A stretch of DNA of 64,000 nt from Megasphaera coli (GTDB lineage: Bacteria > Bacillota > Negativicutes > Veillonellales > Megasphaeraceae): positions 1,293,322 to 1,357,321 of the forward strand of contig NZ_FMIY01000002.1 of NCBI RefSeq assembly GCF_900095855.1, written 5' to 3'. Positions within the stretch are counted from its first letter, which is position 1. Each line of letters begins with the position of its first letter. The position numbers were made by a program, and so were the translations under genes. Positions 17,394 through 26,079 of the stretch are shown here, piece by piece. The notes under the pieces are model-generated. The model did not search any database. It saw only the letters and a program-made list of their open reading frames with translations, and was not told where the DNA came from.

Positions 17394-18329
17394 TTATTGT
17401 TCGGCACAGTCTCTTGCCCCGTAACGAAGCAGTTCCAACGGATGAAAGACTGTATCCATAAAAACATCCATACACTCCCGGCACGCCTTGGGGCTGCCCG
17501 GAAGATTGACGATCAGCGTTTTCTTGCGCAGGACGCTGACGGCGCGGGAGTACATGGCGCGCTTCGTCTTTTTCAGCGATTCGGCCCGAATCGCTTCCGC
17601 CACACCCGGGACCTGTCTGTCCGCTACGGCAAGAGTAGCTTCCGGCGTAATATCGGACGGAGCGAATCCCGTACCGCCGGTCGTTATTATTATATCTACT
17701 TGCCGCTGATCCGACAAGCGACAAAGCTGTACTTTTATCTGTTCTTCATCATCCGGCAGAAGCAGCTTTTCCACTACTTCAAAACCGCGTTTTTCCAACT
17801 CCGACGCAATGAGCGGTCCGCTTTCATCCCTGCGCTGTCCCCGGCACCCTTTGTCGGACAAGGTAACCACCGCCGCCCGATAGGGGCGCGGCTCCTTTCG
17901 TTCTTCCATCACAAGTTCATCTCCCGTCTGTAAAATACCTCCCTGCAATACGCGCGCAAACACACCTTCCCGCGGCATGATGCAGTCGCCGACGGAGTGG
18001 TAAATGGCACAGTGTGTATGGCATTCCTTGCCGATTTGCGTCATCTCCAAAAGAACTTCACCCGAGCGCAGCAACGTACCGACAGGCATTTTCGCGAAGT
18101 CAAACCCCGAGACGACCATGTTTTCACCGAAAGCGCCGAAACCAACGTGAGCACCGCACTTGCGAAAATTTGCTATCTTGTCGGCCGACAAAAGACTTAC
18201 CTGACGGTGCCAGTCGCCGCCATGCGCATCGCCTTCAATGCCCCAGCCGACAATAAACCGTGCTGCCGGAACGGCTTCTTTTTGAATGCCCCGCCTTGTA
18301 CTGATACACAGAGCCTCTATTTTCCCCAT
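17394..18329 (-). CDS. MOSC domain - MogA/MoaB fusion protein
   Basis: 311 residues with two domains. Residues 1-145 are a MOSC domain (GIEGDAHGGDWHRQVSLL, GAFGENMVVSG, GKECHTHCAIY), the sulfur-carrying fold also found at the C-terminus of Moco sulfurases. Residues 150-311 are a MoCF-biosynthesis domain of the MogA/MoaB type (RAAVVTLSDKGCRGQRRDESGP, ITTGGTGFAPSDITPEAT, NLPGSPKACREC), which adenylylates molybdopterin before metal insertion. The fusion ties sulfur handling to molybdopterin activation. It lies two bases after moaA and 30 bases before modA in one operon. Confidence 0.85.
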   Translation of the reverse strand: MGKIEALCISTRRGIQKEAVPAARFIVGWGIEGDAHGGDWHRQVSLLSADKIANFRKCGAHVGFGAFGENMVVSGFDFAKMPVGTLLRSGEVLLEMTQIGKECHTHCAIYHSVGDCIMPREGVFARVLQGGILQTGDELVMEERKEPRPYRAAVVTLSDKGCRGQRRDESGPLIASELEKRGFEVVEKLLLPDDEEQIKVQLCRLSDQRQVDIIITTGGTGFAPSDITPEATLAVADRQVPGVAEAIRAESLKKTKRAMYSRAVSVLRKKTLIVNLPGSPKACRECMDVFMDTVFHPLELLRYGARDCAEQ

Positions 18330-18331
18330 CC

Positions 18332-19291
18332 TTATCCCCCGATTTGATTCATTGTCTTTCCTTCCGTAATTTCTTCCCTTTCACCGAAGCAGTGGCCCTG
18401 CGGTTTCTTGCCGATCGCCGCGGCGATGGCCTCTTCCAAAGTTCCGCCGGCCTTACCGCGAAGGACGGCCTTCAAATCAACGCCCACGTAGCAGAGGCAG
18501 GACTTCAAAAAGCCCGTACTCGTCAGGCGCAGGCGATTGCATGCATCACAGAATTTATGTGTGTTGGCCGCAATAAAGCCGATAGAACCGCGCATATCCT
18601 CACTTTTCCAATAGGTTGCCGGCCCGTTGCCATGCGTGCCGCCGTCAGGCCGCAGGTCCGTATATTTTTGCTGCAGCACGGCCAAAGCGTCCGCTTCGGT
18701 CAAGCCTCTTTCAAAGCGGCCGATACCGATAGGCATGACTTCAATGAAGCGCACGTCGACAGGCATAGCTTTCGCTAAAGCTGCAAGCGGCAAAATCTGA
18801 CTCCTCGTCTGTCCGAGCATGACGGCATTGACCTTCGTGCGAATACCGCTTTCCGCCGCGGCCGTCAGCGCGGCAACAACCCGTGTCAGGCCGTCGGTCC
18901 CGGTAATATCCGCAAATTGCTCTCTGTCCAGCGTGTCCAGACTGATATTGATACCGTCAATGCCGATGCGCACGAGTTCGGGCAAATGCTCTTCCAGATA
19001 TATGCCGTTTGTCGTGAGCGTCACGGCGCGCACGCCGTCCATGGCCTTGAGCTCCGCCATAAAAGGAATGATGCCGCGCCGAATGAGCGGCTCGCCGCCT
19101 GTAATCTTGAAGGCATTAATACCCAAACGAACGGCAGTGCCGCAAACGGCCAGAAACTCTTCATACCGCAGTATTTCTTCATGACACACGTCGGACACGC
19201 CCGCGGGCATACAATACTTACAGCGAAGGTTGCATTTGTCCGTGACGGAAATACGCAGATAGTTTATATTTCTTCCCAGCTTATCCTTCAC
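18332..19291 (-). CDS. moaA: GTP 3',8-cyclase MoaA
   Basis: 319 residues from GTG 19291, which has AGGA seven bases upstream and overlaps moaC by 11 bases. A TTG at 19318 would add nine residues but lacks a good ribosome binding site. The radical-SAM cluster motif CNLRCKYC is near the N-terminus, and the second, C-terminal cluster is C-x2-C...C in FCDACNRLRLTSTGFLKSC. With MoaC it converts GTP to cyclic pyranopterin monophosphate, the first step of molybdopterin synthesis. Oxygen-sensitive, which suits an anaerobe. The usual C-terminal double-glycine is present near the end (NQIGG). Confidence 0.92.
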   Translation of the reverse strand: MKDKLGRNINYLRISVTDKCNLRCKYCMPAGVSDVCHEEILRYEEFLAVCGTAVRLGINAFKITGGEPLIRRGIIPFMAELKAMDGVRAVTLTTNGIYLEEHLPELVRIGIDGINISLDTLDREQFADITGTDGLTRVVAALTAAAESGIRTKVNAVMLGQTRSQILPLAALAKAMPVDVRFIEVMPIGIGRFERGLTEADALAVLQQKYTDLRPDGGTHGNGPATYWKSEDMRGSIGFIAANTHKFCDACNRLRLTSTGFLKSCLCYVGVDLKAVLRGKAGGTLEEAIAAAIGKKPQGHCFGEREEITEGKTMNQIGG

Positions 19292-19781
19292 TTTTTTGTC
19301 CTGTCTTTCTGTAAACAAAGTGACCGCTTTTGCCGCCGATTTTTTCGGCTAAATGTATATTCGACAAAACCATCTCCCTGTCGACAGCCTTGCACATGTC
19401 GTAAATAGTGAGAAGCGCCGCTGAAACGCCTGTAAGCGCTTCCATTTCAACACCCGTCCCGCCTTGGCACTTGACGGTACACGTCACCTCAATGCGGCAC
19501 GCCTCGTCATGCAAAGTAAAATCGACGGCACACTTCGACAAAAGCAGAAGATGGCAAAGCGGAATAAGCTCGCTCGTCCGCTTGGCGCCCATAATGCCGG
19601 CAACACGTGCCGCCCCCAGGACATCACCCTTAGTCATGCCGCCGTTCCTAACGAGGTCATAGCACTCTTCGCTCATCGTAATAAAGCCCCTCGCCACAGC
19701 CGTGCGTGACGTAATGTTTTTCTCACTCACGTCGACCATGCGGGCGTTTCCTTTTTCATCTATATGTGTAAGTTCTGCCAT
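19281..19781 (-). CDS. moaC: Cyclic pyranopterin monophosphate synthase MoaC
   Basis: 166 residues from ATG 19781, with AGGAGG four bases upstream. Conserved family blocks: THIDEKGNARMVDVSEK, AARVAGIMGAKRTSELIPLCHLL, TGVEMEALTGVSAALLTIYDM. It rearranges the MoaA product into cyclic pyranopterin monophosphate. Located eight bases after the MoeA-like gene and overlapping moaA. Confidence 0.93.
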   Translation of the reverse strand: MAELTHIDEKGNARMVDVSEKNITSRTAVARGFITMSEECYDLVRNGGMTKGDVLGAARVAGIMGAKRTSELIPLCHLLLLSKCAVDFTLHDEACRIEVTCTVKCQGGTGVEMEALTGVSAALLTIYDMCKAVDREMVLSNIHLAEKIGGKSGHFVYRKTGQKSEG

Positions 19782-19789
19782 AAAGCCTC

Positions 19790-20809
19790 CTACTTGCCGA
19801 AGCCGCAATTGGGAAAAGTACAGACGGGACAGTCCAGGCAGAGGCCGCCTTCACCCATGCGGGCCAGGTCGGCCGCGCTTACGGGCACGCCTGCCATAAG
19901 ATAGGGCAGGACGAGGTCGAAAATCGTCCGCTTCGCGTACATGACGCAGCCCGGCAGGCCTGCGACGGGGCGGTTGTCATCCGTATAAGACAGGAGAAAC
20001 ATAGCGCCGGGCAGGACGGGCGCGCCGTAGGAGACGATGCGATTACCCGTGTTTTTGATGGCCAAGGGCGTCTTGTCGTCCGGATCGACGCTCATACCGC
20101 CCGTACAGAGAACCATATCCATGCCGGCAGCGAGCATATCAGTAATGACCGCCGTAATCCTTGACGGCTCGTCGCCGAGAACGACGCGCATTTCCACAGC
20201 TGCGCCGAACTCGCCCACCTTATACCGGATAACGGGCGTAAATGTATCGTCAATACGGCCGTAAAAGACCTCATTTCCCGTAACGACGAGGCCGACCCGT
20301 TTTTTTGTAAAAGGCCGGACCTGAAAAACGGGTCCGCCTGCAGCGGCCGCCTTCGCCTCTTCCATCTTCTTCTTCGCGATGACCAGCGGGATAACCCGCA
20401 TACCGGCCAGCTTATCCCCCTTCTTCACGGCAAAGCCGCCGTGACGGGACGCAATCATCATTTCACCCAAGGAGTTGACGGCGACAAGACGCCTTCTGTC
20501 GACGGTAAGCAGGCCGTCGCAGTCGGCAATAAGCTCGATTTTTCCTTCCTTCGGAGCCGTGGCGTGCATACAGGTACCCATGGAGATATCGCGCAATATG
20601 GCGGCACCGTCGTCTTCGTGCAGCATCGTTTCATCGTTTTCCCACACGAAGATATTCTCCTTGCCTACGGACAAAAGAACGGGAATGTCTTCCCTGACGA
20701 TTATATGGCCCTTGCGAAAGACGGGCCCCTTTGTAACGCCGCGAATAATCTGCGTTATATCATGACACAGTACTTGACCGACCGCGTCTTCCGTTTTAAT
20801 GCATTTCAT
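19790..20809 (-). CDS. MoeA-like molybdopterin-binding protein with Cys-rich tail
   Basis: 339 residues. It has the MoCF-biosynthesis fold (VGLVVTGNEVFYGRI, VLCTGGMSVDPDDKTP, PVLPGAMFLLSY, AGLPGCVMYAKRTIFD) but lacks the full four-domain architecture of MoeA, matching the 'MoeA_like' group. The C-terminus is CLDCPVCTFPNCGFGK, four cysteines that could bind a metal or Fe-S cluster. First gene of the operon, behind a good promoter. A conventional moeA lies at 26080, so this paralog probably has a separate role, perhaps in metal choice or sensing. That is inference. Confidence 0.75.
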   Translation of the reverse strand: MKCIKTEDAVGQVLCHDITQIIRGVTKGPVFRKGHIIVREDIPVLLSVGKENIFVWENDETMLHEDDGAAILRDISMGTCMHATAPKEGKIELIADCDGLLTVDRRRLVAVNSLGEMMIASRHGGFAVKKGDKLAGMRVIPLVIAKKKMEEAKAAAAGGPVFQVRPFTKKRVGLVVTGNEVFYGRIDDTFTPVIRYKVGEFGAAVEMRVVLGDEPSRITAVITDMLAAGMDMVLCTGGMSVDPDDKTPLAIKNTGNRIVSYGAPVLPGAMFLLSYTDDNRPVAGLPGCVMYAKRTIFDLVLPYLMAGVPVSAADLARMGEGGLCLDCPVCTFPNCGFGK

Positions 20810-20824
20810 TGATAAATACCTTCC

Positions 20825-20858
20825 CGGTTATAATAAATTCGCCTATATATGACAACCG
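20825..20858 (-). promoter_or_regulatory. Promoter of the molybdenum cofactor operon with flanking inverted repeat
   Basis: On the minus strand TTGTCA (20850-20855) and TATAAC (20827-20832) are 17 bases apart. A six-base inverted repeat CCGGTT...AACCGG begins at 20825 and ends near 20858, spanning both boxes, and could be an operator. GGGAAGG serves as ribosome binding site ten bases before the ATG. Confidence 0.65.
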
Positions 20859-20972
20859 GCTCGCGACAAAATGCCGGAACCGGTATCTGGTGTTCATTAT
20901 AGAATATTTTCATGTAAATATCCAATCATTTTACTAAAACGCTCCGCCCGTACAGCTGTCGAATTAAAGCTT

Positions 20973-21788
20973 TTACCGTTCCGTTTTATGATAGCACTTC
21001 CAATAGACGGTGCCGACCATGAAACTGCCGCCGATAATATTGCCGATTGTAACGGGAAGGAGGTTGCCGATAAAGAAATTGCCCCATGTAAGCATGGATA
21101 AATCCACGCCCTTTGCAGCGGCTGCAGCGGCATAGGCCGGATCCATGGATGCGAATATACCTGCCGGAATATAATACATATTGGCAACACTGTGTTCAAA
21201 TCCGCAGAGAACGAAAAGGAATATCGGCAAATATACACCGGCCAATTTTTCCGTTATTGTCGTTCCCGCAGTAGCGATCCAAACGGCAACACAGACGAGG
21301 GAGTTGCAGAATATACCCAGAATGACGGCGCTGATAGGAGATAAGGACACTTTTGCTATAGCCGTCTTCATGGTAACCATGGCAACACCGTTGCCGAAGA
21401 GAGAAAATTGATGGGCCTGAGTCATTAAAAAGGCGACCACCAAAGAACCTATGAGGTTGCCCACATATACGAGAATCCAGCAGCGGAGCATCTTACCGAC
21501 CGTGATTTTCCTGTCCAGATTGGAAATGAGCATCAAACAGTCACCTGTAAACAGTTCCGATCCCGCCAGGACAACCATGGCCAAACCGGCCGGAAAAATG
21601 AGAGAACTGATGATTTTTGCAATACCCGGGTTTTCCATCATACTGCCGCCCGTGTTGGCCCCGACGGCTGCCAAGGCAATGTACATGCCGGCAAGAATTC
21701 CCAGCAGAATTGCCTTGGAAACGCATAAATTTGCTTTCCCCAGACCGATACCGTCAAACTTCTCCGCAACTTCTTGTGGTGATAACAT
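20973..21788 (-). CDS. focA: Formate channel, FocA/FdhC (FNT family)
   Basis: 271 residues from ATG 21788 (AGGAGG eight bases upstream). Six hydrophobic helices; family blocks are ANTGGSMMENPG, SELFTGDCLMLI, VGNLIGSLV, CNSLVCVAVW, CGFEHSVANMY and GNIIGGSFMVG. FNT proteins are pentameric channels for formate or nitrite across the inner membrane; the formate dehydrogenase gene a few genes away points to formate. It has its own promoter and is transcribed away from the MobA-MobB gene. Confidence 0.9.
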   Translation of the reverse strand: MLSPQEVAEKFDGIGLGKANLCVSKAILLGILAGMYIALAAVGANTGGSMMENPGIAKIISSLIFPAGLAMVVLAGSELFTGDCLMLISNLDRKITVGKMLRCWILVYVGNLIGSLVVAFLMTQAHQFSLFGNGVAMVTMKTAIAKVSLSPISAVILGIFCNSLVCVAVWIATAGTTITEKLAGVYLPIFLFVLCGFEHSVANMYYIPAGIFASMDPAYAAAAAAKGVDLSMLTWGNFFIGNLLPVTIGNIIGGSFMVGTVYWKCYHKTER

Positions 21789-21853
21789 AACGATTCCTCC
21801 TTGTCTCACGCAATAATCATTTGTTTGCATATATTGCATGACTTTCGGTTATT

Positions 21854-21881
21854 AGTATACTATTCCCGTTTCATTCGTCAA
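21854..21881 (-). promoter_or_regulatory. focA promoter
   Basis: Minus strand: -35 TTGACG (21876-21881) and -10 TATACT (21854-21859) with a 16-base spacer. Confidence 0.65.
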
Positions 21882-21963
21882 GTATTTCGTTGTGTATACA
21901 TTTTTCTTGCAATCTTAAAATTCTGTGGTACGCTTTTCTTAAAAACGATAGGACAATCTTAAT

Positions 21964-23136
21964 ATGAGCTCACACAACGCAGCGAACCTCCTTTCTCTCC
22001 TCGTTCTTGCAGGCGGCGAAAGCAGTCGTATGGGATACAATAAAGCATACCTGCCTTGGCGCGGTAAAACCTTGTTGACAGATTTACTCTGCCGCAGTCT
22101 TGTCGTGCCCTTTTCTTCCATAATCGTTTCGGCAAATGCCCCCATCGACTTGACGAACTTGCCGGGACAACTAGAGGTTATCGCCGATAAATCATCCGAG
22201 AAGATAAAAGAATATTTTTGGACGTCGCCCAAAGGAGAATCGCGTACCCTTGCCGTCATTGGCGATACCTTCCCTCACTGCGGCCCCTTGAGCGGCATGG
22301 AGGCGGCCATGCGCGCCTATCCTGCACCGAGGCGTCTCGTCCTCTCCGTCGATCTGCCGTTCTACGACTTTTCCGCCCTGTCCCGTTTCCTCACATCGAC
22401 AGGTGCCGGTAGCTACGAAGCCATTGTCCCTGTCGTTAACGGCAAAGAAAATCCTCTTGCCGCCGTCTACACGGACAGTGTCTATAAAAAAATCCGTGCC
22501 GCCCTGCAAAGCGGTGATTACCGGGTCAGGCAGATTTATAAAGACGCGGCCCGCTTTGTCGACGAAAGTGCTTATGCGCACCAGTACGTCAACACGAATA
22601 CGCCCGTTGCTTACAAAGATGCCTTAGCCTACGAAACGAACCGGCAGCGTACCGTGCCCGTCATCTCCGTTACGGCCGACAAATCCGGTACCGGCAAAAC
22701 ACGGCTTTGCGTCGCCCTTATCCGCCGGCTGACCGCGCAAGGCTATGCCGTCGGCTACGTCAAGAGTACCCATCACAACGTGAGCGGGGAAAAGCCGGGC
22801 AGCGATACGTGGCGGGCAAAAGCGGCCGGTGCCGTATCCGCCTATATTGCCGCACGTGCCGACGCAGACGGGCCGGATAAATCCCGTGCCCTTTTGCTGC
22901 ACGCCGAAGCGATGCCGGCCGATGTCGTCTTTATCGAGACGAGGAGCCGCACCGTTTTTCCGGCCATAAAAGTCCTCGCTCCCGGCGAAGCGCCGCCTCC
23001 GGCGGATGACGGCGAAAAGATTACGGCCGTTGTTTCGCCCGAACCGCCGCCGGCAACGAACGACTACCGCTGTTTTACGCCTGCAAATATACGGGAAATA
23101 AGCGAGTATATCATTTCCCTTCTCCCTGCTGAATGA
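21964..23136 (+). CDS. mobAB: MobA-MobB fusion: molybdenum cofactor guanylyltransferase / guanine-nucleotide adaptor
   Basis: 390 residues. The N-terminal MobA part (1-215) has LVLAGGESSRMGYNKAYLPW for nucleotide binding and VLSVDLPF with the metal-binding Asp. Before GPLSGMEAA there is an extra segment of about 24 residues (roughly SSEKIKEYFWTSPKGESR) not usual in MobA. The C-terminal MobB part starts near residue 230 with a P-loop TADKSGTGKTRL and YVKSTHHN. MobA attaches GMP (or CMP in relatives) to molybdopterin, giving the bis-MGD form needed by FdhF; MobB assists transfer. The MobB end is diverged, ETRSR standing where EGxK is usual. AGGA lies about ten bases before the ATG. Confidence 0.85.
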   Translation: MSSHNAANLLSLLVLAGGESSRMGYNKAYLPWRGKTLLTDLLCRSLVVPFSSIIVSANAPIDLTNLPGQLEVIADKSSEKIKEYFWTSPKGESRTLAVIGDTFPHCGPLSGMEAAMRAYPAPRRLVLSVDLPFYDFSALSRFLTSTGAGSYEAIVPVVNGKENPLAAVYTDSVYKKIRAALQSGDYRVRQIYKDAARFVDESAYAHQYVNTNTPVAYKDALAYETNRQRTVPVISVTADKSGTGKTRLCVALIRRLTAQGYAVGYVKSTHHNVSGEKPGSDTWRAKAAGAVSAYIAARADADGPDKSRALLLHAEAMPADVVFIETRSRTVFPAIKVLAPGEAPPPADDGEKITAVVSPEPPPATNDYRCFTPANIREISEYIISLLPAE

Positions 23137-23177
23137 AGACGGCGAAAAATCTCATTTATACATTTTTTTGTTTTCAT

Positions 23178-23206
23178 TTGCATATTGAGAATATTAGGTA
23201 TACAAT
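23178..23206 (+). promoter_or_regulatory. fdhF promoter
   Basis: TTGCAT (23178-23183) and TACAAT (23201-23206), 17 bases apart, about 120 bases before the fdhF ATG, leaving a long leader. Confidence 0.6.
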
Positions 23207-23217
23207 AGGGTTATCCG

Positions 23218-23260
23218 TAAGATATATATGTGAAGCCTGTCACAGCCTTACATATTCTTA
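23218..23260 (+). promoter_or_regulatory. Imperfect inverted repeat in the fdhF leader
   Basis: TAAGATATATATG... and ...CATATTCTTA can fold into a stem of roughly 12 pairs with a bulge, between promoter and gene. It does not resemble the molybdenum-cofactor riboswitch that I know; it may be a regulator site or an RNA element. Confidence 0.35.
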
Positions 23261-23326
23261 TTCCTTAGTGAAATAATATACAAACACCTGCGTATTTGTT
23301 ATCAACCATAAAGAGGTGAATTTATA

Positions 23327-25531
23327 ATGGCTTATGAAAAGGTTACCACCGTTTGTCCTTACTGCGGTACAGGCTGTCTTATCGACTGTATTGTAGATAA
23401 AGAGAACAATCGCGTCATCGAAGCCAAGGGCTGTCCCGACGGCGTGAACAACGACGGACGCCTTTGTCTTAAAGGGTTGTACGGTTGGGACTTTCTGAAC
23501 GATCCCAAAATCCTTACGAAGCGTATTCGCACGCCCTTAATGCGCAAAGGCGGTAAAGGAAGTCCCCTTGAACCGGTTTCTTGGGAAGAAGCGATTCAAT
23601 ATACGGCAGACCGACTTAAAGCCATCATCAAGGAATACGGTCCCGATACGGTTATGGGTGCCGGCTCCGCCAGAGGTCCGGGAAACGAAGTCGGTTATTT
23701 GACACAGAAGTTTATGCGCGCAGTCGTCGGCACGAATAACGTCGACCACTGCGCACGTATCTGACACGCGCCTTCAGTCGCCGGGCTCGGCGAATCGGTT
23801 GGTGAAGGCGCTATGTCTTATAGTGTTCCCGAACTGGAAGATGCGGAAGTCATCTTCAACATGGGGTATAATGCGGCTACGTCCCATCCCCTCGTAGCTC
23901 GTCGGATTGTACGGGCTAAGAAAAAAGGCGCAAAGATTATTTGCGTCGATCCCCGCAAGACCGAAACCGCCCGTATTGCGGACATTTTCCTGCAAATCAA
24001 GGGCGGCACGAACATGCTTTTCCTCTGCGCAATGGCGCATGTCATCGTAACGGAAGACCTGGTCGATCATGAATTTGTCAATGCCCATACGGCCGGTTTT
24101 GAAGAGTACGCCAAAAAAATTGCCGATCCGAAATATGCACCCGAAGCGATTGCGGAACAGACTCACCTCAATCCGGAAGACATTCGCGCGGCGGCACGGC
24201 TCTTTGCGTCATCGAAACATACCATGACCACGTGGGGCATGGGCATTACCCAGTTCTCCCAAGGGGTGGAATGCGTTATTGCCTGCTCGAACCTCTGCCT
24301 CATGACCGGCAACTACGGACATTACGCTACAGGCGTCGGTCCCGTCCGCGGCCAGAACAACGTACAGGGGACATGCGACATGGGTGTTTTGCCCAACGTC
24401 TATCCGGGCTATCAGAAGGTTACGGACCCGCAGATCCGTGAAAAATTCGAACAAGCCTGGGGCGTCAAACTCTCCGAAAAGAACGGCATGCCCTTAACTC
24501 ACGTTCCGGACAGGGTACTCCGCGAAACGGATCCGAAAAAGCAGATTCACGCCTACTATATCATCGGCGAAGACCCGGCCCAGTCGGATCCCGATTTGCC
24601 GGAAATTCGCGCAACCCTGGAAAAAATCGACTTTGTCGTAATCCAGGATATCTTCTTCAACAAGACCAGCGAATACGCCGACGTCATCCTGCCGGCAACG
24701 TGCTGGGGCGAACACGAGGCGGTATATTCCTCTTGCGACCGCCGTTTCCAGCGAGTCCACAAGCTGGTCGAACCGGATCCGAATCTCAAAACGGATTGGG
24801 AAATCCTCTGTGAAGTTGCGACTGCCATGGGCTATCCCATGCACTATAACAATACGGAAGAAATTTGGAACGAAATGATTTCACTTGCTCCGAAATTTTT
24901 CGGCGCGACCTACGAAAAACTGGAAGCCAACCACGGCATCCAGTGGCCTTGCTGGTCGCAGGATCCGGAAGACAAGGGCACCCAATACCTCCATGCCGGT
25001 GCCGAATTCGCTACGGCCGACAAAAAAGGGCATTTCTACTTCTTCCCGTTCACGCCGGTCAAGGAAAAGGAAACGGAAGAATTCCCCCTCTCCTTGTCGA
25101 CGGTACGCGAAGTCGGCCACTACTCCGTCCGCACTATGACGGGCAACTGCCGGCTCCTGCGCTCTCTGGCGGACGAACCGGGCTTCATCACGATGAACCC
25201 GGAAGACTGCGAAGCTCTCGGCATCAAGGAAGGCGAACTGGTTCGCGTCATTTCACCGCGCGGCAGGACCGTTACGCGCTGCCTGCCGACGGAACGCGTT
25301 TCCAAGGGCGCAACGTACATGACCTATCAGTGGTGGATCGGTGCCTGCAACGAATTGACGAATGCCAAGCTCGATCCGAAGAGCAATACGCCTGAATTTA
25401 AGTATTGCGCGTGCCGTGTAGAAAAAATCGAAGATCAGAAAGCGGCGGAACAGTTCATTATTGAGCAATACGGCAAAATCCGTCAACAAATGGGCATTAT
25501 AAACGAAACGGAGGCGGCTTCCAATGAATAA
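23327..25531 (+). CDS. fdhF: Selenocysteine formate dehydrogenase catalytic subunit (FdhF type)
   Basis: One 734-residue protein interrupted only by an in-frame TGA at 23762-23764, read as selenocysteine (residue 146, within VDHCARI-U-HAPSVAGLG). E. coli FdhF carries Sec at 140 in the same sequence context, and both flanks keep the family pattern. The N-terminus holds a 4Fe-4S site (C10, C13, C17 and C47, CPYCGTGC). Later blocks GHYATGVGPVRGQNNVQG, YIIGEDPAQSDPD and the C-terminal MTYQWWIGACNELT are bis-MGD-binding features of the DMSO-reductase superfamily. It oxidises formate to CO2 or the reverse, with Mo or W. RBS GAGGTG precedes the ATG. No twin-arginine signal, so it is cytoplasmic. hydN overlaps its end by eight bases. 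Confidence 0.93.
23765..23811 (+). promoter_or_regulatory. SECIS-like hairpin directing Sec insertion in fdhF
   Basis: Three bases after the UGA a perfect nine-pair stem forms, GCGCCTTCA (23768-23776) with TGAAGGCGC (23803-23811). An upper stem TCGCC/GGCGA (23778-23782, 23789-23793) closes a six-base loop containing GGGCTC. Position and size fit the bacterial SECIS recognised by SelB. Confidence 0.75.
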
Positions 25532-26069
25532 ATTCATAAAGCCGGACCCTATGCTCTGCATCGGCTGCCGTACCTGTATGATTGCGTGTGTCGTAAATCA
25601 TACGGGAAAAAATATATTCACGATGGATCCGGACAGCTACGACTTCACGCCGCGCGTCCAGATTCAAATTACGAAAGACATGACCCGGCCTGTACAGTGC
25701 CGTCAGTGCCCCAAACCGAAATGTTTGGAAGCTTGTCCTTTCAAGGCCATCTCTATGGGCGAGGATATGGTTATCCTTGACCAGGATATTTGCAAAGGCT
25801 GCGGCAAATGTGCAAAAGCTTGTCCCTTTGGCGCTATCACCATGGCCCGTATTTACCACGGCGACACGAAAGGCCGTCCTTTCCGTCAACTAGCCTTTAA
25901 GTGCGATCTTTGCCGTGACACGGAATCGGGCGTTCCCGCCTGCATTGAAGCATGCCCGACTGAAGTCTTTACGCTCTTTGATCCGGCCGCTTTGGCTGCC
26001 AAGGCAAAAGCAGCCAAAGCGGCATTGGAAGCGAAAAAAGCGGCTGAAGCGGCAACAACGCAGTCATAA
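25524..26069 (+). CDS. hydN: HydN/HycB-type 4Fe-4S electron-transfer protein
   Basis: 181 residues with four Cys groups for four 4Fe-4S clusters: CIGCRTCMIAC near residue 12, CRQCPKPKCLEAC, CKGCGKCAKAC and CDLCRDTESGVPACIEAC. The opening matches E. coli HydN closely. It would carry electrons between FdhF and a partner such as a hydrogenase or an electron-bifurcating enzyme not encoded in the window. The last 30 residues are an Ala/Lys-rich helix (AKAKAAKAALEAKKAAEAA) not needed for clusters. Overlaps fdhF and is 11 bases before moeA: one operon. Confidence 0.87.
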   Translation: MNKFIKPDPMLCIGCRTCMIACVVNHTGKNIFTMDPDSYDFTPRVQIQITKDMTRPVQCRQCPKPKCLEACPFKAISMGEDMVILDQDICKGCGKCAKACPFGAITMARIYHGDTKGRPFRQLAFKCDLCRDTESGVPACIEACPTEVFTLFDPAALAAKAKAAKAALEAKKAAEAATTQS

Positions 26070-26079
26070 AGAGGAGCAT

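Noticed and set aside
22192-22581. Antisense frames in the MobA-MobB and fdhF genes
   Set aside because: All are shadows of conserved coding sequence and have no ribosome binding sites or recognisable domains.
23762-23764. Nonsense mutation in the formate dehydrogenase
   Set aside because: The UGA is at the Sec position of FdhF, the frame continues with conserved sequence, and a SECIS-like hairpin follows.
25915-26079. Upstream extension of moeA
   Set aside because: This stretch is the hydN coding sequence in another frame; a good ribosome binding site precedes ATG 26080.
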